From the NCBI GenBank assembly GCA_947184155.2, contig CAMXCT020000438.1, positions 62,001-126,000 on the forward strand: a stretch of 64,000 nt of DNA, written 5' to 3'. Both the position numbers and the translations under genes were made by a program. Numbering within the stretch: position 1 is the first letter of the stretch; each line of letters starts with the position of its first letter. The notes beneath the pieces are model-generated. The model was not told the DNA's origin and ran no database searches. It was given only the letters and a program-made list of their open reading frames with translations. Below, in pieces: positions 30,478-43,212 of this stretch. This stretch comes from Cladocopium goreaui. Taxonomy: Eukaryota; Sar; Dinophyceae; Suessiales; Symbiodiniaceae.

Positions 30478-33400
30478 TCAACTGCAAACATGTTTAATTT
30501 CTCCCAAGACTGGCATGTGAATTATGTGACTCAAATGCAGTGTGCGGATTGCTGCGAGGACGGATTGGATTTCTGATCGGATCCTTTCGATGTTTTTTCG
30601 AAGTGCTTGGAGCTTGGAATGACATTCCCCTATATGATCATTCACTGTTGGCAGTTTTTTGTTGACATCTTTCACATTCTTTCACCATAGTGAAGTGCGG
30701 ACCAGGCCTGCTGCTGCCCTCCTTTGGCTGCTAAATGCACTGGACCTGAAGGGAAACATGCAGAAGCGCTGCAAAAATGGAATATCTATTGAATATCTCC
30801 TTTTCTTTCCTTGCCTCTGCCTTGAGAATCTTCCGCAGCAATGAGCAGTCGACGATTCCTGCCTTGAGATCTAATGAGCAATACAGTTTTGACTAATTAT
30901 GTATGCATCTGACAAAAAATATGCAATTTCATATCCATTGCATTATGCATACTTCCATGCACTTGTTTACTGCTACAGTATCGCAGTGTATGCAGACTGA
31001 GCTTCCTTGGAGTTCTTTGCGAATGACCTGCAGGTTCATGCAGCAATGCATCGAACTGATACGCCAAATACTTGGAAGCGCTTAGACAAGGGCGTCTTCG
31101 AGGCCTTTCTCAGCCGCAGCTAGGAAAGCCTGAAGTTGGCACAGCTTCCTAATTTGCCCAGAACAATCCTCTGAGTCCAAAACATCAAGAAACTCAAAAA
31201 ACATCCAAACACATTAAACGAATACAAATCTATGCATTAGACACCTCATAACATTTCTGCAATTCCGCTGCACCTTCTTCTGGTCATCCATGCAACCTCG
31301 AGGAACGAGACTCAAGGCGAGACCATGTCGTGTCAAAACAACCCTCTTCATATAGACCTCTGCAGCAAACTGTCTGGTTGTCGTGACTCCCCTCGTGAAA
31401 ACAAAGTGGAAGATGTCGTCTTTCTGGGTGCCAGACTTATTGACAGCTGGAAGAAGGCATTAGCCAGCTCGTATTTTCTATTTTTTGTTTGATGCGTATT
31501 TGCATTTTGAAAAAAATGCGTGTGTCTGCGTTGAGTGGACGGTCTTGCAAAAGGTGCGAACATTGTCAACAAAAGACAAAGCTGTCAGTCTTTCATATCG
31601 CAAAAAGCCAGCTAGGGTTGTAAAAAAAGGTAATGTTAAAGGTTATGTTCAACATGTACTAATGAAATACTCACTGTAACTGTTACCCACACATCTGTGA
31701 AGGTCTCAATGACATCAAATATTTGCACTGAATTCAGCGTGCTGTTGAAGCCAAGAACAAACACCCAGGAAGCACACTGGCTTCGATCATTACATCATCA
31801 TGTGTAACGATCATGCGGCAAGGGATAGGCATGCAGGCAGGCCCAGCAAAGAAGAAAAAAACAAATATGAACAAGCAACCAAGTCCTGGAAGCAGAAGCA
31901 GGCGGTGACACAAATTCAAAATGCTAGACTGCTAGAACATGCAATGGACAAATGATAGGATAAACAGCCAAGCACAACACCTCACATTGAAGCACAAGAA
32001 GGCAGTCTCAAGGCACACACACACAAGCAAAAGGAATATAAGCAGTTCGCACCAACAGGAAACAATCCACCTGACAAAACCGAAGCTGGCCCGTCCAACC
32101 CCACCCAAGCAACCACATCTATTATGATTATTATGTAGCACCCCAACAACCTAGCAAACCCAACCACCTTGACCAAGTCTGTGCTTTCTGTGCACTTGCA
32201 CCTGAGGGCTCAAAGCTACGAGTAGAGAGGCTAACGGTGCCTACGGTGCCTACGGTGCCTACTCAGGACTTCTCCCTCACTGCTGAAACCTGCAAGGCAC
32301 CCAGAGCATCAAATTTTCCACTCTCCCCCTAACAAGAATATGAAAAAACAGTTAATCAATCTGAACCAATTATATAAATAAAACATATTGTATCATATTG
32401 TCCCAATAGGTCGTAAGTTTTCTTCCAATACAAACGAATATTCTGCACCTGGTCGAGTGACTCCAGGAAGGCCACAGCAGATGCTTGTGAATCTTTCTGT
32501 AGACCTGCCCACCTGGACTCCAAGTATTTGAAGCTATTTGAAGTGTCCCTCACATCAGTAAAATTATGTAAAATTATATAAAATGTAAACCATATGTAAG
32601 CCATTGAAAGTCTAAAAATGTCTAACATAAATTAAAATAATGACATGTGACATGCTGATGACTTGCTGTTTGCCCATAATCAGCCAGGCCCACCATCTAA
32701 ATATGCGAGACGTGACATCTGCCATGCCAGTCATCTTGCAACGAACAGTGCCATCCTGACACAAGGAACATACCAGTCGACATAGAGTATTCAATGAGTA
32801 TTCAAACTGCCAAGTCCCGTGGTCACTTGGTACCTCTTCAAATCCCTTCAAGTTTCTGTCCTTTCCTCTTAAGTAACTTTGTACAGCATAAGCAGCATGT
32901 GATTCTGGTGTTTCATGATTATGATTATGTGACACAGTATCATATCACATCATATTGCTACGTTGCATGTCCTGTCTGGTTGAAGCTCCGCAACCAAACT
33001 ACATGCAAAGAGATGTGCGTACCTCGCTGGGGAACATCTCTACCTTGGAGCTGTTCAAAATCTGCTGACAGGGCGACCCAGTAGAATCTGACATGCCAAA
33101 GAACACGCAGAAATTGCCCTTTGATCTGTTCGAGTTCTGTTCTGCTGTGCTCTTTGTAAAATCATGTGAAATCAGCATTGAATGATGATGAACTAGGATG
33201 CCAAACTTCGGAGATCTCGGTGTTCTCAAGGAAGGGGTAGCCTAGACCTCCCTGCACAGTCAGTATGGTTGCAGTCAAACCACAATTCTTGAGATGCTCT
33301 CGAGACACTCTCAAACTACGAGTAACATCGAGGAACTACTTTGACATACTTTAGCAAACTCCGCCTCAATAGTCCGCATCACCAAAAGGAAAGGCCCCTC

Positions 33401-33816
33401 GACAGGCTCCTTTGCACGGAGATCTCAGAGCTTCGACTGGAAAAGCATCTTTGGATAACTTTGGTTCAAAATGTTCAAAGATTTCAAAAAGATTCAAAAA
33501 GCAGCCGTCCTCGATCTGGGAGCATTCTCGCAGGCAAAAGACTCTGCCAGCCTGACCGTATCTGACCGCACAAATTGTCAGAAACCATCACATCATGCTG
33601 CTGAGAAAGAGACAGCGAGACAGTACCTACCTGCGGCCCACTATCAGCTTTGTGTCTAAGAAGCATTCCATGACCTGTGGCAGGACTGCTCGACCACTTG
33701 TTGAACTCAAAACATATCAAAACTCGTGCTCTCGACACTCCCCCTGTAGCGTTTTGCGTTTTCTTTCATCCTCGCTCATGTTCTCTCTCTTCCTCGCTCG
33801 CATCTCGGAAGCAGGC
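30478..33816 (-). CDS. Unrecognised multi-exon protein
   Basis: Minus-strand exons: 33744-33816 (MRARKRENMSEDERKR), 33631-33674 (VMECFLDTKLIVGR), 33044-33087 (FYWVALSADFEQLQ), 32698-32755 (DGTVRCKMTGMADVTS), 32449-32512 (WAGLQKDSQASAVAFL), 31558-31611 (GFLRYERLTALSFV), 31274-31446 (KDDIFHFVFTRGVTTT; LTRHGLALSLVPRGC), 31088-31129 (AFLAAAEKGLEDAL, ankyrin-like), and a last exon to a stop at 30478 (LQALRKNIERIRSEIQ, coiled coil). Several junctions keep phase; others need exons not found, so this could be two genes. The family is unknown to me. Confidence 0.5.
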
Positions 33817-34011
33817 CTTTTCTGAGCGGCCCAAGCCTTACAGTTCAGACTGGTTAGCCGTTGCTACAGTCTCAATGCAGTCTGGTGTGCGTCTCAACTT
33901 GAACTGTCAAATATGCTTGCTGCAAATAATCATGACATACCAGTACCGTGACCATCAACTCTGTCAAAAACTTGTGGAGTAATTGTATAATTTCAGGATT
34001 AAAGGCCTAAA

Positions 34012-34963
34012 TTAGCTCGCATGGCTCTGGGGCTCCTGCTCGATTGGCTCACATCTTTTTTTGGGAGTTTCAAAGGCATTTTCTCCAAAATGCGGGTCGG
34101 AGTTTTCATGGCTTTCCTCCTTCGCTTTCGAGATTTCCTCTGCTTCGTTTGCCTCCTGAACAGCATTTAGAACTTGGCGTACATCGAAAGAATTCAACGG
34201 ATGCTGAATTTGCAGGAATTTGAAGGAAACATCAAAACAAACATCTAAGAAACATGGAGAACAAGGATGAACGAGGGGACAAGAGGGACAAGAGCAGCGT
34301 GGCACGTTGCCTTGTCGGGAGTGGTGGGCGGGTCGTGCATGTTGGACACCAGGCTGATGTCCGCTGTCTGTAAGACCTCAAACGGCACTTTTAACATCTT
34401 TTAACTCATTGGTGTCGCATGGTGTCGCCGCATTTTTTTCGGGATTTGGATAGTGCCAGTGGTTCATCTTTGCTTGCGCTGAAACTGATCAATGGCAGAG
34501 AGACTGAGCAATGCACTGGATGATCCTTGGACCTTTTACTACCGAACGCCATGCAGATTCGTACAACTTGCAGAGTTTATGTGCAAATGTGGCGATGGTG
34601 AGGCAACTGCCATTTGGATGGATCGGCCAGCTGCGCCCATAGTTCTTCACCTGGGGAAAAAATAACATGTCAAGGTCTTGAGAAACTCCAAAGCACTCTG
34701 AGCATTCCTGACTGGTTCAAGTGTGAAATCAAACGTGAAGTAACGTTAAACTCTCCAGATCTCTCCAGAACTCGGAGAGTGACGTGAAACACCTTTGAAA
34801 AAGCGTTCAGCCCGCCACACCTCAGTCATTCAGGCTGTAGGCAGCTTTGGCCCCTCCAAGTTTGACAGAATCTGACAGATCTACTGCGACCAGGGCCACC
34901 GACCACCTTTGCTGGTCCGAACTTCTTGTACATCAGATGGTCAATGATGTACACAGTCATGAC
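34012..34963 (-). CDS. Unrecognised protein, four last exons
   Basis: Exons 34907-34963 (MTVYIIDHLMYKKFGP), 34555-34650 (YGRSWPIHPNGSCLTI; FAHKLCKLYES), 34311-34376 (ADISLVSNMHDPPTTP), 34012-34203 (NSFDVRQVLNAVQEAN, then Glu/Lys-rich to TAA). All four are phase 0 and lengths are exact multiples of three, with donors GT, GC and GC. The C-terminus is acidic and probably disordered. Upstream exons may lie at 35.1-35.6 kb. No family recognised. Confidence 0.55.
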
Positions 34964-36690
34964 CTGAATTCGTTGCACAAAAACACGCAAGAACGAAACC
35001 TGACATTCATTTCCTCTTGAGAGCCCAGCAGCGAAAACAAACACGCACCACCAAAATAGCAAAAACTTGAAGACCTCAGATGGATTGATGGATCAGAATC
35101 TGGAGGCCGCTTGCCACTGAGGATTCTTGGAGCATGTTGCTTGACACTGTTTTTTTGCTTTACTCGTCAACCCTCCCGCCTGCTTCAATGCTCTTTTGGC
35201 CCTTGCTTCCTCTTCTCTCCTAATCCTCTTCCTCTTCGGTTTGATCTTTCTTCTTCCAGTTGTGTTTTTTCTTTCTCTCTCTTTCCCTCTCTCTCTCTCT
35301 CTTTCCAATTGTTTCCCGTTCTTTGTCCTCTCTCTTCTCTAAGCTAAGCCTAGCATTTCAGTTTCCAGCCAAAGCAAAGTTCTGGCTTTCAGCTCACAGC
35401 TCCTATACAGCAACTGCTCCAATATCGCTTGTGCTGTGGTTGCTGTATTTCTTTTACAGTTGAGGAGTAGGATTCAGGCCATCGGATAGGCTTCCAAAAA
35501 TTTGCTCTTCTTTTTGCCCTGCCAAGCTGCCAAACTCTTGCAGAATTTCAGAGTTCTACCAGATCTACCAGAGAACTCGAGAGCTCTGGAGACAGAAAAC
35601 ATGGCAAAGGTGCTCCATAGGCAGCAGCAGATGAAAGCTGCAGCCTCGGCTGACATGTTTCATTGAACATATTGAACAACTGAACAAATAAATACAAATA
35701 AACTCTAAGTGTGAATATGCAGCGAGCTGTGTGCTCTCAAGCGAGCCCGGAGTACAGGAAAAACAACGCTATCAGCGCCTGAAAGGTTGTGGCAATCTGT
35801 GGCATCAATTGCAAACTGCACCCTCTATCTCACTCTCTCGCTAGTCACTTGAGCGTCTCTCTTCGTGGCTTGCAAGTGTGAGCAGTGCCTTCTTGTGATT
35901 GTACGTTCCGAAGCCGGCCATTGCGGGAATTGTGGTTCAGGGCTTTCCTATCTGTGCATGCAGATAGTGCCAAAGACTAGTAGACTTGCATGATCTTGCA
36001 TGCTTGAACCTGACGTGAGAAACTCCGCGTCAGTCGCCTCCATGAGGATGTTGCCCTACGCAAAGCTGCAGGATCTTTTCTTAGATTTTCTTATATAGTA
36101 CATCTCAGTAATTCTCAGTAAAATTTAATGGGCAACTGTTTTTACTCAAATTAATTGACAAGAGTTGACCTGTAGAGGCTCTATGTCACTGCTGAAGCTG
36201 CAGAGGAGGGATGGGCTCTTTCAGAATCATCAAGTATCAAACGTATCAAGCTTTGCAAAGAGTCTGCTTGAATGTCCCCATCCCCTGCAAGTAAAGTGTG
36301 AGTGCAGCATCAGAGCATGCTTTTTTGCAGGGATCTCCCAGAATGTCCAGTTTTCCGAGACTGCAAATACTGCACAGTCTGCAAAGAAATGTAATTACAA
36401 ATTCAGAAGTGCTTGAGCAAATTAAATCAAATTAAGGCGTCTTGCCAATGCGTAAAAAATCAAGGGATGCGCGGACGACCGCTGAGAAAGGCTATCAAGG
36501 CTGATCCTGATCGCGTGTGGCTGCCAAGTTCTGCCGCAAGCCGTCCTGGCTGAATCAACATGTAATCTCAAAATATCTCAAAGTTCCACATTTGCCAAGA
36601 ATCAGCAACATTCGGCACCTATTGCAAGTTCTGAATTCTCAATAGCAGCGATTTGGAATGTGCACCTGAAGGGCATTTCAACGCAACTGC
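34964..36690 (-). other. Probable intron/spacer with weak exon candidates
   Basis: A Lys/Arg-rich minus-strand frame at 35093-35308 (KPKRKRIRREEEARAK) and a short one near 35474-35550 (AAWQGKKKSKFLEA) could be exons of the gene to the left. The first lies over a CT-rich tract, so composition alone may explain it. Nothing convincing from 35.7 to 36.5 kb; near 36480-36530 DGLRQNLAATRDQ is possible. Confidence 0.3.
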
Positions 36691-37480
36691 AACCCAACCC
36701 TTTTCCGCATGGCTTGAATCAATCGCGCTAGTCCCAGCTGGCGGTAATTCTCAGAGTGTCAGTACTGTGGCTTGGAGAGTGTCCAGAGTGTCCAGGCTTT
36801 AGGTCCTGGAAGACTGTTCCAACATGCGAAGACATGCAAAGTATCAATGGCTTTATTGGAGAATATTGGAGACTTGCCTAGACCGCCAAGGCCATGCCGT
36901 TGGTGACAAGAGTTCTGGGGCAAACTTTGCGCAGGCTGTCCTCTGAGCCAGAGATCCTCTCAGATCATGGTCGACTTGCCCACTGGAAATGCCGTGTCCA
37001 GTCTTAAAAATCAAAGAATATAATAGAAAAAATCAGAAAATACGTGGAACAATATGGAAAAGATAAGTTGTAGCTGCCATGGTGCCTGCTTCTGGGCGCG
37101 AAGGCAGCGCTCGCCTTCAACATCAAGCTCTGTGAAAGGATTATCATCATGGATTATCATGGATTGTCTATCCTAAATTCCTAAATCATCTAGATCTAAT
37201 CCTTTGGATCTGGCCTGGGACTGTCGCCACAGAGATAGAAATTCCTCTGGAGGGAGGTCCTCAAAAGTCTGTGAAACAACTTGGGTTTCATAATTGTGAA
37301 AGATCTTCAAAATACATGTTTAATATTGTTTAACAAGTGTTTCTCTATGTTTCTCTTTCATAAATGTTCGATTTACAAACTTTCAGGGAAACTGAGCCCA
37401 GCTCCCATGGGGCTTGCCTTGCGAACTGAAAGTCTTGACCATCTCAATGCCCTTTGGATCCCAGTAAATTGTGGTAAAAC
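36691..37480 (-). CDS. Unrecognised protein, five exons
   Basis: Minus-strand exons 37418-37480 (IYWDPKGIEMVKTFSS), 37215-37268 (TFEDLPPEEFLSLWRQ), about 37087-37131 (LDVEGERCLRAQKQ), 36887-36940 (SLRKVCPRTLVTNGMA), 36691-36737 (LGLARLIQAMRKRVG). Each has AG in front and a GC or GT donor behind. Protein-like composition; no domain recognised. Phase links between all five were not completed. Confidence 0.45.
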
Positions 37481-37483
37481 CTT

Positions 37484-38089
37484 TTGAAGTGCTTCTTGAA
37501 CTGTTTTGAAGTTGCATCGCTGATATTCGATGTAACATCGATAATAAAGCTAGAACATGTGCAAGATCGTCCAAGCATTTCACAGTTGTTCATTGAAAAT
37601 GAGCTGAGAGCAATACTGTTCAAGCACCTGCGACGAAATCGTAGGCAAAGGTCCAAAACTGCAACTGTCGGAATGTGCAACGTTTCAGTTTCTATTGAGA
37701 AACCCTGCTGCCAAAACACGGTCAATAGATTGATAGGTTAGATCCTTAGACGGGACTTAACCGCAGCCAGCTCGAAACCAACGGCTGGAACGCTTGCGGC
37801 GAATGGATCAGAAGAACCAGCTTGCTCTTTTTTGGTTGGCAAGAAAAGGCAAAAATCTCAAGTGTCTCAACTATACAAGGAGTATGATGTATTGAAGGTG
37901 CTCCTTGACACCTACAGTGACCTAGAAGACAACAATAGAAATGAGTTTGTCAAACGATTTTCAGAATTGAGTATTGCATATCATATTGCTACTCTTCTGC
38001 TGGAATTATCGTATGTGACACCGGAAGCAGCACCAATTTTGGACCAAATGTCAATGCTTGGTGCAAGGTGCGTGCCTTTGGGCGAGTAG
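37484..38089 (+). pseudogene. Plus-strand open frame with one in-frame TAG
   Basis: One frame runs 85 codons to TAG (37739-37741) and then 115 more codons to a stop at 38087. The second half is protein-like (YKEYDVLKVLLDTYSD; FVKRFSELSIAYHIAT). Codons end mostly in A/T, as in the copia element and unlike most minus-strand exons. It could be a broken transposon gene or an exon whose acceptor is the TTAG itself. No family recognised. Confidence 0.35.
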
Positions 38090-39110
38090 GCACTCCTGCA
38101 CCTTGAATTGTTGGAGCCATCGCAGAGTCCTTTCGCGAGAAACCAAAAAAAGGTTTTCGCTTCACCAGGAACATAAGAAAGAGTTCATAATAAGAAAATA
38201 TAAGAAATCAACAAGCTGACATTTGTTGTCCATCACAGTACGCCGGGAAGGGACTGGATCTGAAGGATGAATCGATTGAAAAGGAGTGGACCTCGGCTTT
38301 GCTCGGATTTGCTCAGCTTTGCTTCTCACAGGAAGTTCGTCTTTCAAGGAAACAACCAACATGACAGTGAGTTTTTTGTCCCCACCTACCAAGTGAGGGT
38401 CTCTAGATTTTGTCGGAGTTGCTTCCTTCTCCTTCTTCTCCTCCTTCTTCTCCTCTTCTGAAAGAATGTCAGGATAGATGCCAGAAAGAATGTCAGATAG
38501 AATGTCAGAATATATCTCCACTATATACTTCCAGGTGGTATGTCAGAAACGATGTCAGAATATGTCAGAATAATGTTTCAGGGTGGGTATCACTCGAAGA
38601 AAGTCATTTTTTGGAAAGGGTATAGACGGTATAGAAGCCATCTCATGTCTCCCGTGTTGTTTTTTTCATTTCTTTCCACAGTCCTCTTGCCCTATGACAG
38701 CCAGATACCTACATCCAAGCACCCTGTAGCTACACTCGTTGAGTAAGGCTTGACCAGGGTGTGATGCGTTTTCTCACCGCCCTGCAAGTGTTCAAAAGTG
38801 CAAACTGAAAAAAAAAAAGACCTTTGAACAACTTCTAAGCGTCTGGCTCGGTGCTCACGCGGCAAACCGATGCCGAGCCATCCTCGAAGCCTCCAAGTTG
38901 CATGTGAGGCCTCACAGCTGAAAAGGCCATGAAAAGTGGAGGGCTCAGATCTGAGATGAGTCTACCAAAAAACAAAGCATGAAAGAATACCAGATTGTTT
39001 TGGCTCAATGCATTTTAAATAAAATAAGACTAAAGTGACTAAAGTACATCCACATCAAATCATTGTGAAGAGATGTGAAGAGTGCAGTGGTTCACAGTAG
39101 ATATAGCCGC
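38090..39110. other. No firm gene
   Basis: A minus-strand Glu/Lys stretch at 38400-38470 (EEEKKEEKKEKEATP) sits on a CT-rich tract. A terminal-exon-like frame near 38845-38920 (HMQLGGFEDGSASVC) is possible. Short atgtcaga repeats at 38465-38575. Confidence 0.3.
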
Positions 39111-39574
39111 TTCAAGGATCTCAAAGGCCTCTCTGGAACTTTGCCAGGAGATCTCATACGGGCAACCGGTTCCACGGCTGATGCTTTGGGCGACCTGCAG
39201 TACAGATCGCACATTTGCAGCCGCATGTCGCAGATTGCCACAGTCAACATATCAATACATATCAGCAAATGTCCTCGGAACATAATATCTGGATCTGGAT
39301 ATATCTGGAGACTTTCAAAAGCCTGAGGATCTCGCGGTGGAATGGGACCTGCACTGCCACTCCCTGGAAGCGAAGGCAATCGCGGAGCAGAACTCAGTGC
39401 TGTTTGCACTGGTTCAGGCCTGGTCTGCGGAAGAAGCGTTTTTCCATAGGGAATGGTGAGGGAATAGTGCAGGAGCTGTATCATCGGTACATTTCCGTAA
39501 CATGTCGTACCTGTACCTACGGTAGCAACAATGTCATGAGCCTCGCTCTCTCCACCTCGCTCAAGGACTTTCGC
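39111..39574 (-). CDS. Unrecognised protein, two exons
   Basis: 39517-39574 reads AKVLERGGESEAHDIV and 39111-39194 reads QSISRGTGCPYEISWQ then SSREAFEILE. Both have AG|G acceptors; donors are GT and GC. The second exon is exactly 28 codons. A proline-rich frame lies between them (39.3-39.45 kb) and may be a third exon. Function unknown. Confidence 0.4.
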
Positions 39575-40661
39575 CTCAGCGGAAAGCAAGAAGATGCGGA
39601 CCGAATCGCAAAAGCGCGATTGAGAGCAACTTCTTGGTCCAGCTGGTTCATGTTTCCATGTAATCTATTTCCCAGTGCTGGGTAGAGCTTTTCCAGACAT
39701 CACGATGGAACATGCTAGAACTATTGGACTATGATAGTTCAAGACAACCTTAAGACACGCTTATACAGTTACATCTTAAGTCATCTTAAGTCATCTTACG
39801 TAATCTTCTACATCCTTACAAATCCATGACATACTAACATATTGATTAATCATATTTGATTATTGTGCATGCGTGTTCTATATTCTGTCGTGCAACAAAA
39901 ATGATTCGGTTCCCCCAAGCTGAAGACTGAGCTCTGCACAAGTGCTCAATGCTGTGATCCTTTGTGGAAACTGCCTTGGATGATCGACTCTTGACGTCCA
40001 ATTCTGAATTGAAGATGATTCATACTTCATGATGCAGCAATCTTTAACATTCTCTAACAGCATGCCACAAAGAGCCCCACGTCCATGGCTTCCGTCAACT
40101 GCAACCTTTCGTTGACTCGCTGACAAACAATGTAAATCGATCCAAATTTACCACCCTGCCCCTTTTTGGGAGGTGAGGTCCACCGATAATCATGCTGAGT
40201 CATGCTGAATGCTTACTTGAGGGGGTAGTTGCGTTTCAACACCTGCTTGTCTTTCTCTGTACTCACAAGAAGCAAATTTTCAAGCAAACACCCGCAAAAA
40301 AAAATGTCTCTGGAGATCCATGACGACCATGCCGAAGTCACAGAAATTCAAAACCCAAATCTTGGCATATTGAAGCGTTCAGATTCTCTGATTCCCTCTA
40401 TTGATATCTCAGGGTATAGTGTTTCTTTCGAGCAACTCCAGCTTCAACTTTGAAATTAAGAAATGGACGCAAGTGCGCTCTTTTCTCGCTGCTCGTTGGC
40501 CTAAGCAAAGAAAATCAACAACACTGTGGAAAGTAAGACCTACTGTACTGAATTCCCCCCCTGTCTAACTTGTAAATAAAAATAAGATAATATAGGATTA
40601 GGAAAACACATACTGCAAAGGCTCTTTGTGAATCTTGGCTGAGACCTAGGCCAGGATTTGC
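39575..40661. other. Spacer or intron; short tandem repeats
   Basis: Contains a 10-bp tandem (atcttaagtc, about 39771-39805). A minus-strand frame at 39.9-40.1 kb (RITALSTCAELSLQLG) and a plus-strand 49-codon ATG frame at 40303-40452 look mildly protein-like. Neither is supported enough to call. Confidence 0.3.
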
Positions 40662-41044
40662 CTGTGAGAAAGATGTTCTGCTTGCAGGAGTTCAGTGAAG
40701 CGTGCTTCAGCTGCCTGGATGAAACATGATGAAACTTTCCAAGATGTTCCAAGCAAATGCCACGGAGGTGGCAAAAGTAGGGACTGACGGTAAATCTCGA
40801 TAAACATTCAAGGGTGATACGCAGTGCAAACAAGCTTGCTGCTCAGATTTTGCCTCCAAACATGACTCAAGGACTCCTCAAGGACTCAAAAGAATTCAAA
40901 AAGACCCCTCAAAGACCCAAAGCTGGAAAAATGAATTGGTCCAGTCGCACAAGGCAGGCCTTGTGCGAAGCCATGTGGACACTCCCGATAGATGATTTGA
41001 CTTCCAACATTGCCGTCTCAGTATGTTCCCGCAGGAGTTGCAGC
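40662..41044 (-). CDS. Coiled-coil protein, two exons
   Basis: About 40962-41044 reads LQLLREHTETAMLEVK; 40662-40714 reads AAEARFTELLQAEHLS. Heptad-like leucines and many Glu/Gln suggest coiled coil. Could belong with the coiled-coil exons at 41.8-43.2 kb, although that gene has its own stop at 41843. Confidence 0.4.
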
Positions 41045-41428
41045 CTCAGTTCACTTGGCATTTATTCCCCCTGGGTCAGGCAGCACAATTTATCAAGACT
41101 TACGACTCATGACATGTCACGACGGCCTTCGCATGCTGGCAACGTGCAGACGTGCAGCTGAAACAAGTCTTCTATGAGCAAAACATGTCGGGTCGGCTCT
41201 CGGTCTCTCTGCCGGTCGCGCAAGGACATTAGCTCTGAAAGCTGTTTGACCTTGGTGTGAAAAGGAGGACCAATACACCTGAATCGCGCATCAAATGCAA
41301 AACAGTTGCTATCCTCATCGCAATCCGGCGTAGGAAAACATGAAAAGCGCCGTTTGGATATGTTTGGATGAGGTCTGCGTGTGTATCTTTGTTTTTGGCA
41401 AGAGTTGGAAGGCGATGTTCAGGGAAAA

Positions 41429-41476
41429 CTTATATATCTTCAAGATATATATATATATATTATAATTATATATACA
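41429..41476. repeat. AT microsatellite
   Basis: Run of tatata with small interruptions, no gene overlap. Confidence 0.85.
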
Positions 41477-41842
41477 CATGCAATAGCAATTGAGATAACA
41501 TGTGTGTTTGCATATGTTTGCATCCACTAATGGCGGCAGAGCTTTGAAACACTATGAAGTGGTTGCTTGCCACAGGCCAGAATCATTGCAACGAGATTAG
41601 AAATCCCAGAAACCCCAGCGCTCAGTCATGGCTCAGTGGTTGTTCCGGGACTAAAGTTTCTAGTTCCGCATGATGCAATCACTGGAACTTGCAAGGAAAA
41701 AGACTTTGAATGTACCAGTTAGATCCAGTTAGTATCTGTTAGTAGCACTGCCGTGAAGGCGTCAGTCGATTCAGGACCTACATAAGCAAGACCGCCTACA
41801 TGCAGCATCACTCAACCACGTCTTTGGGGTGGAGTTCTAGAA

Positions 41843-43212
41843 TTAGGTTGCATTGCCTTGAACGAACTCGATCACATCTCTTATTGTAAGAGTTGTGGTT
41901 CCAACACTGGCAGATACTGGTAGTCTGTTCTTGTCATTGTGAAAAACATGTGCTTCCTGTTGGCCTGAGAAGCCGCAAGAGAGGTGTTGTTGACAGACCG
42001 TAGCGAAATAATTTAAATATGAAGAAGATTTAAGAAGGGCAACAAGGAAAAACAAGGAAAAATAAGAGATGAAATGCGTAAATGCGAAAGTCAAAAATAT
42101 CAAGAGATACGGAGGGGAGGGGCACACAGGGATGAAGTGAACCTGCTAAGATCCGAGCATTGTGATTCTGCTGCTCGGCAAGCTCGCTGAAGACACTTTC
42201 TTTGCTGCGAGTAATTTCCTGTCAATTGAAGGCGACTGCAGCTATATGAGCCCAAAAGAGCCAAAAAGAGCCTAAAAGAGACTTTGCAACTACCTTAAAT
42301 ACTACCGGTATGTCTTTGGACCGCGTCCTCTCTCAGATTGTGCCAGTTTCGCTCATCAGCAGCTTTGAAATCCTTCGTGGCAGGCTGGATTCATGAGGAG
42401 AGGAAGGCAACCGCACGCATCACAAACACATCCTGACTTCGTGACACATGTCTTGACACATGGCTCACATCATGTCCGGGCTGTCTGGGATCTCTTCATA
42501 CTATGCACCTTGAATTTCTCCACGAGGAGCTCTTCCACCGATCTTCGCCATTCGGCAGCGTCATTGGCTGCCTTTGCAACCACAATTGCAAAATGGAGTC
42601 AACACCCTTTTCTTTAGAGGTTGGAGAAAAGTGCAAACAAGTGCAACATCGGTTGTTTTTGACTCAAATAAGCTGCAAGAAGTGACAGAATCAAACACAC
42701 TTTGGAGTGTTGTGTGCGCATGTCCTTGCAATCGAGTGGCGAGAATGGCTCCCTTGGCTTCTTGCTTCTGTGCTTGAGCAGCTTGGCCTTGGAAACTATT
42801 AGACCCTGCCTGCTTAGGAAACAAAACATGAAAAACATGTTAAAACATAACATAAAGACACAACATAATGAATAGATAGGAATATATAATGTGAAAAGAG
42901 ATGCGTGGAATCTTTTGAAAAGGTTTGCAAACGGCAATTGGCTTCTAAAAGGCAAAAGATGCAAAAGACAGGAAAGCACACAGGTGACTCTGAGCGAAAT
43001 ACCCTTGGCTTGCTGCAGTTCTTGGCGCAGTTGCGAGAGCTCCTGTAGATATTTTGACGTAGCCTCTGACAATATCTATCAATATCTGACAATCAGAATT
43101 GACGGAATCTATCGATGCACACCGTCAAAGCGAGAAGAAGTTTGCTTTAGAGCCTCCTTGAAAGTATCCTGAGCGCTTTGTGATCATTCAATTCAGCATC
43201 CATTCCCTTTGC
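41843..43212 (-). CDS. Coiled-coil protein, multi-exon, with stop
   Basis: Minus-strand exons: 43169-43212 (AKGMDAELNDHKAL), about 43004-43063 (KYLQELSQLRQELQQ), 42725-42787 (AQAQKQEAKGAILATR), 42509-42571 (AANDAAEWRRSVEELL), 42328-42362 (ADERNWHNLRE), about 42150-42218 (SKESVFSELAEQQNHN), terminal 41843-41964 (VFHNDKNRLPVSASVG; LTIRDVIEFVQGNAT, TAA). Rich in Ala, Glu, Gln and Leu heptads except the last exon, which looks globular. Resembles flagellar or cytoskeletal coiled-coil proteins in general; no family fixed. The join of the first two exons is not in phase, so an exon is missing there. Confidence 0.55.

Noticed and set aside
35093..35308. Arg/Glu/Lys-rich frame as a firm exon
   Set aside because: Lies on a CT-rich tract, so the charge bias can come from low-complexity DNA.
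39195..39240. Coding string RSVLQ continuing upstream of the 39194 exon
   Set aside because: A good AG|G acceptor at 39194 makes this part intronic; the phase 0 exon of 28 codons is cleaner.
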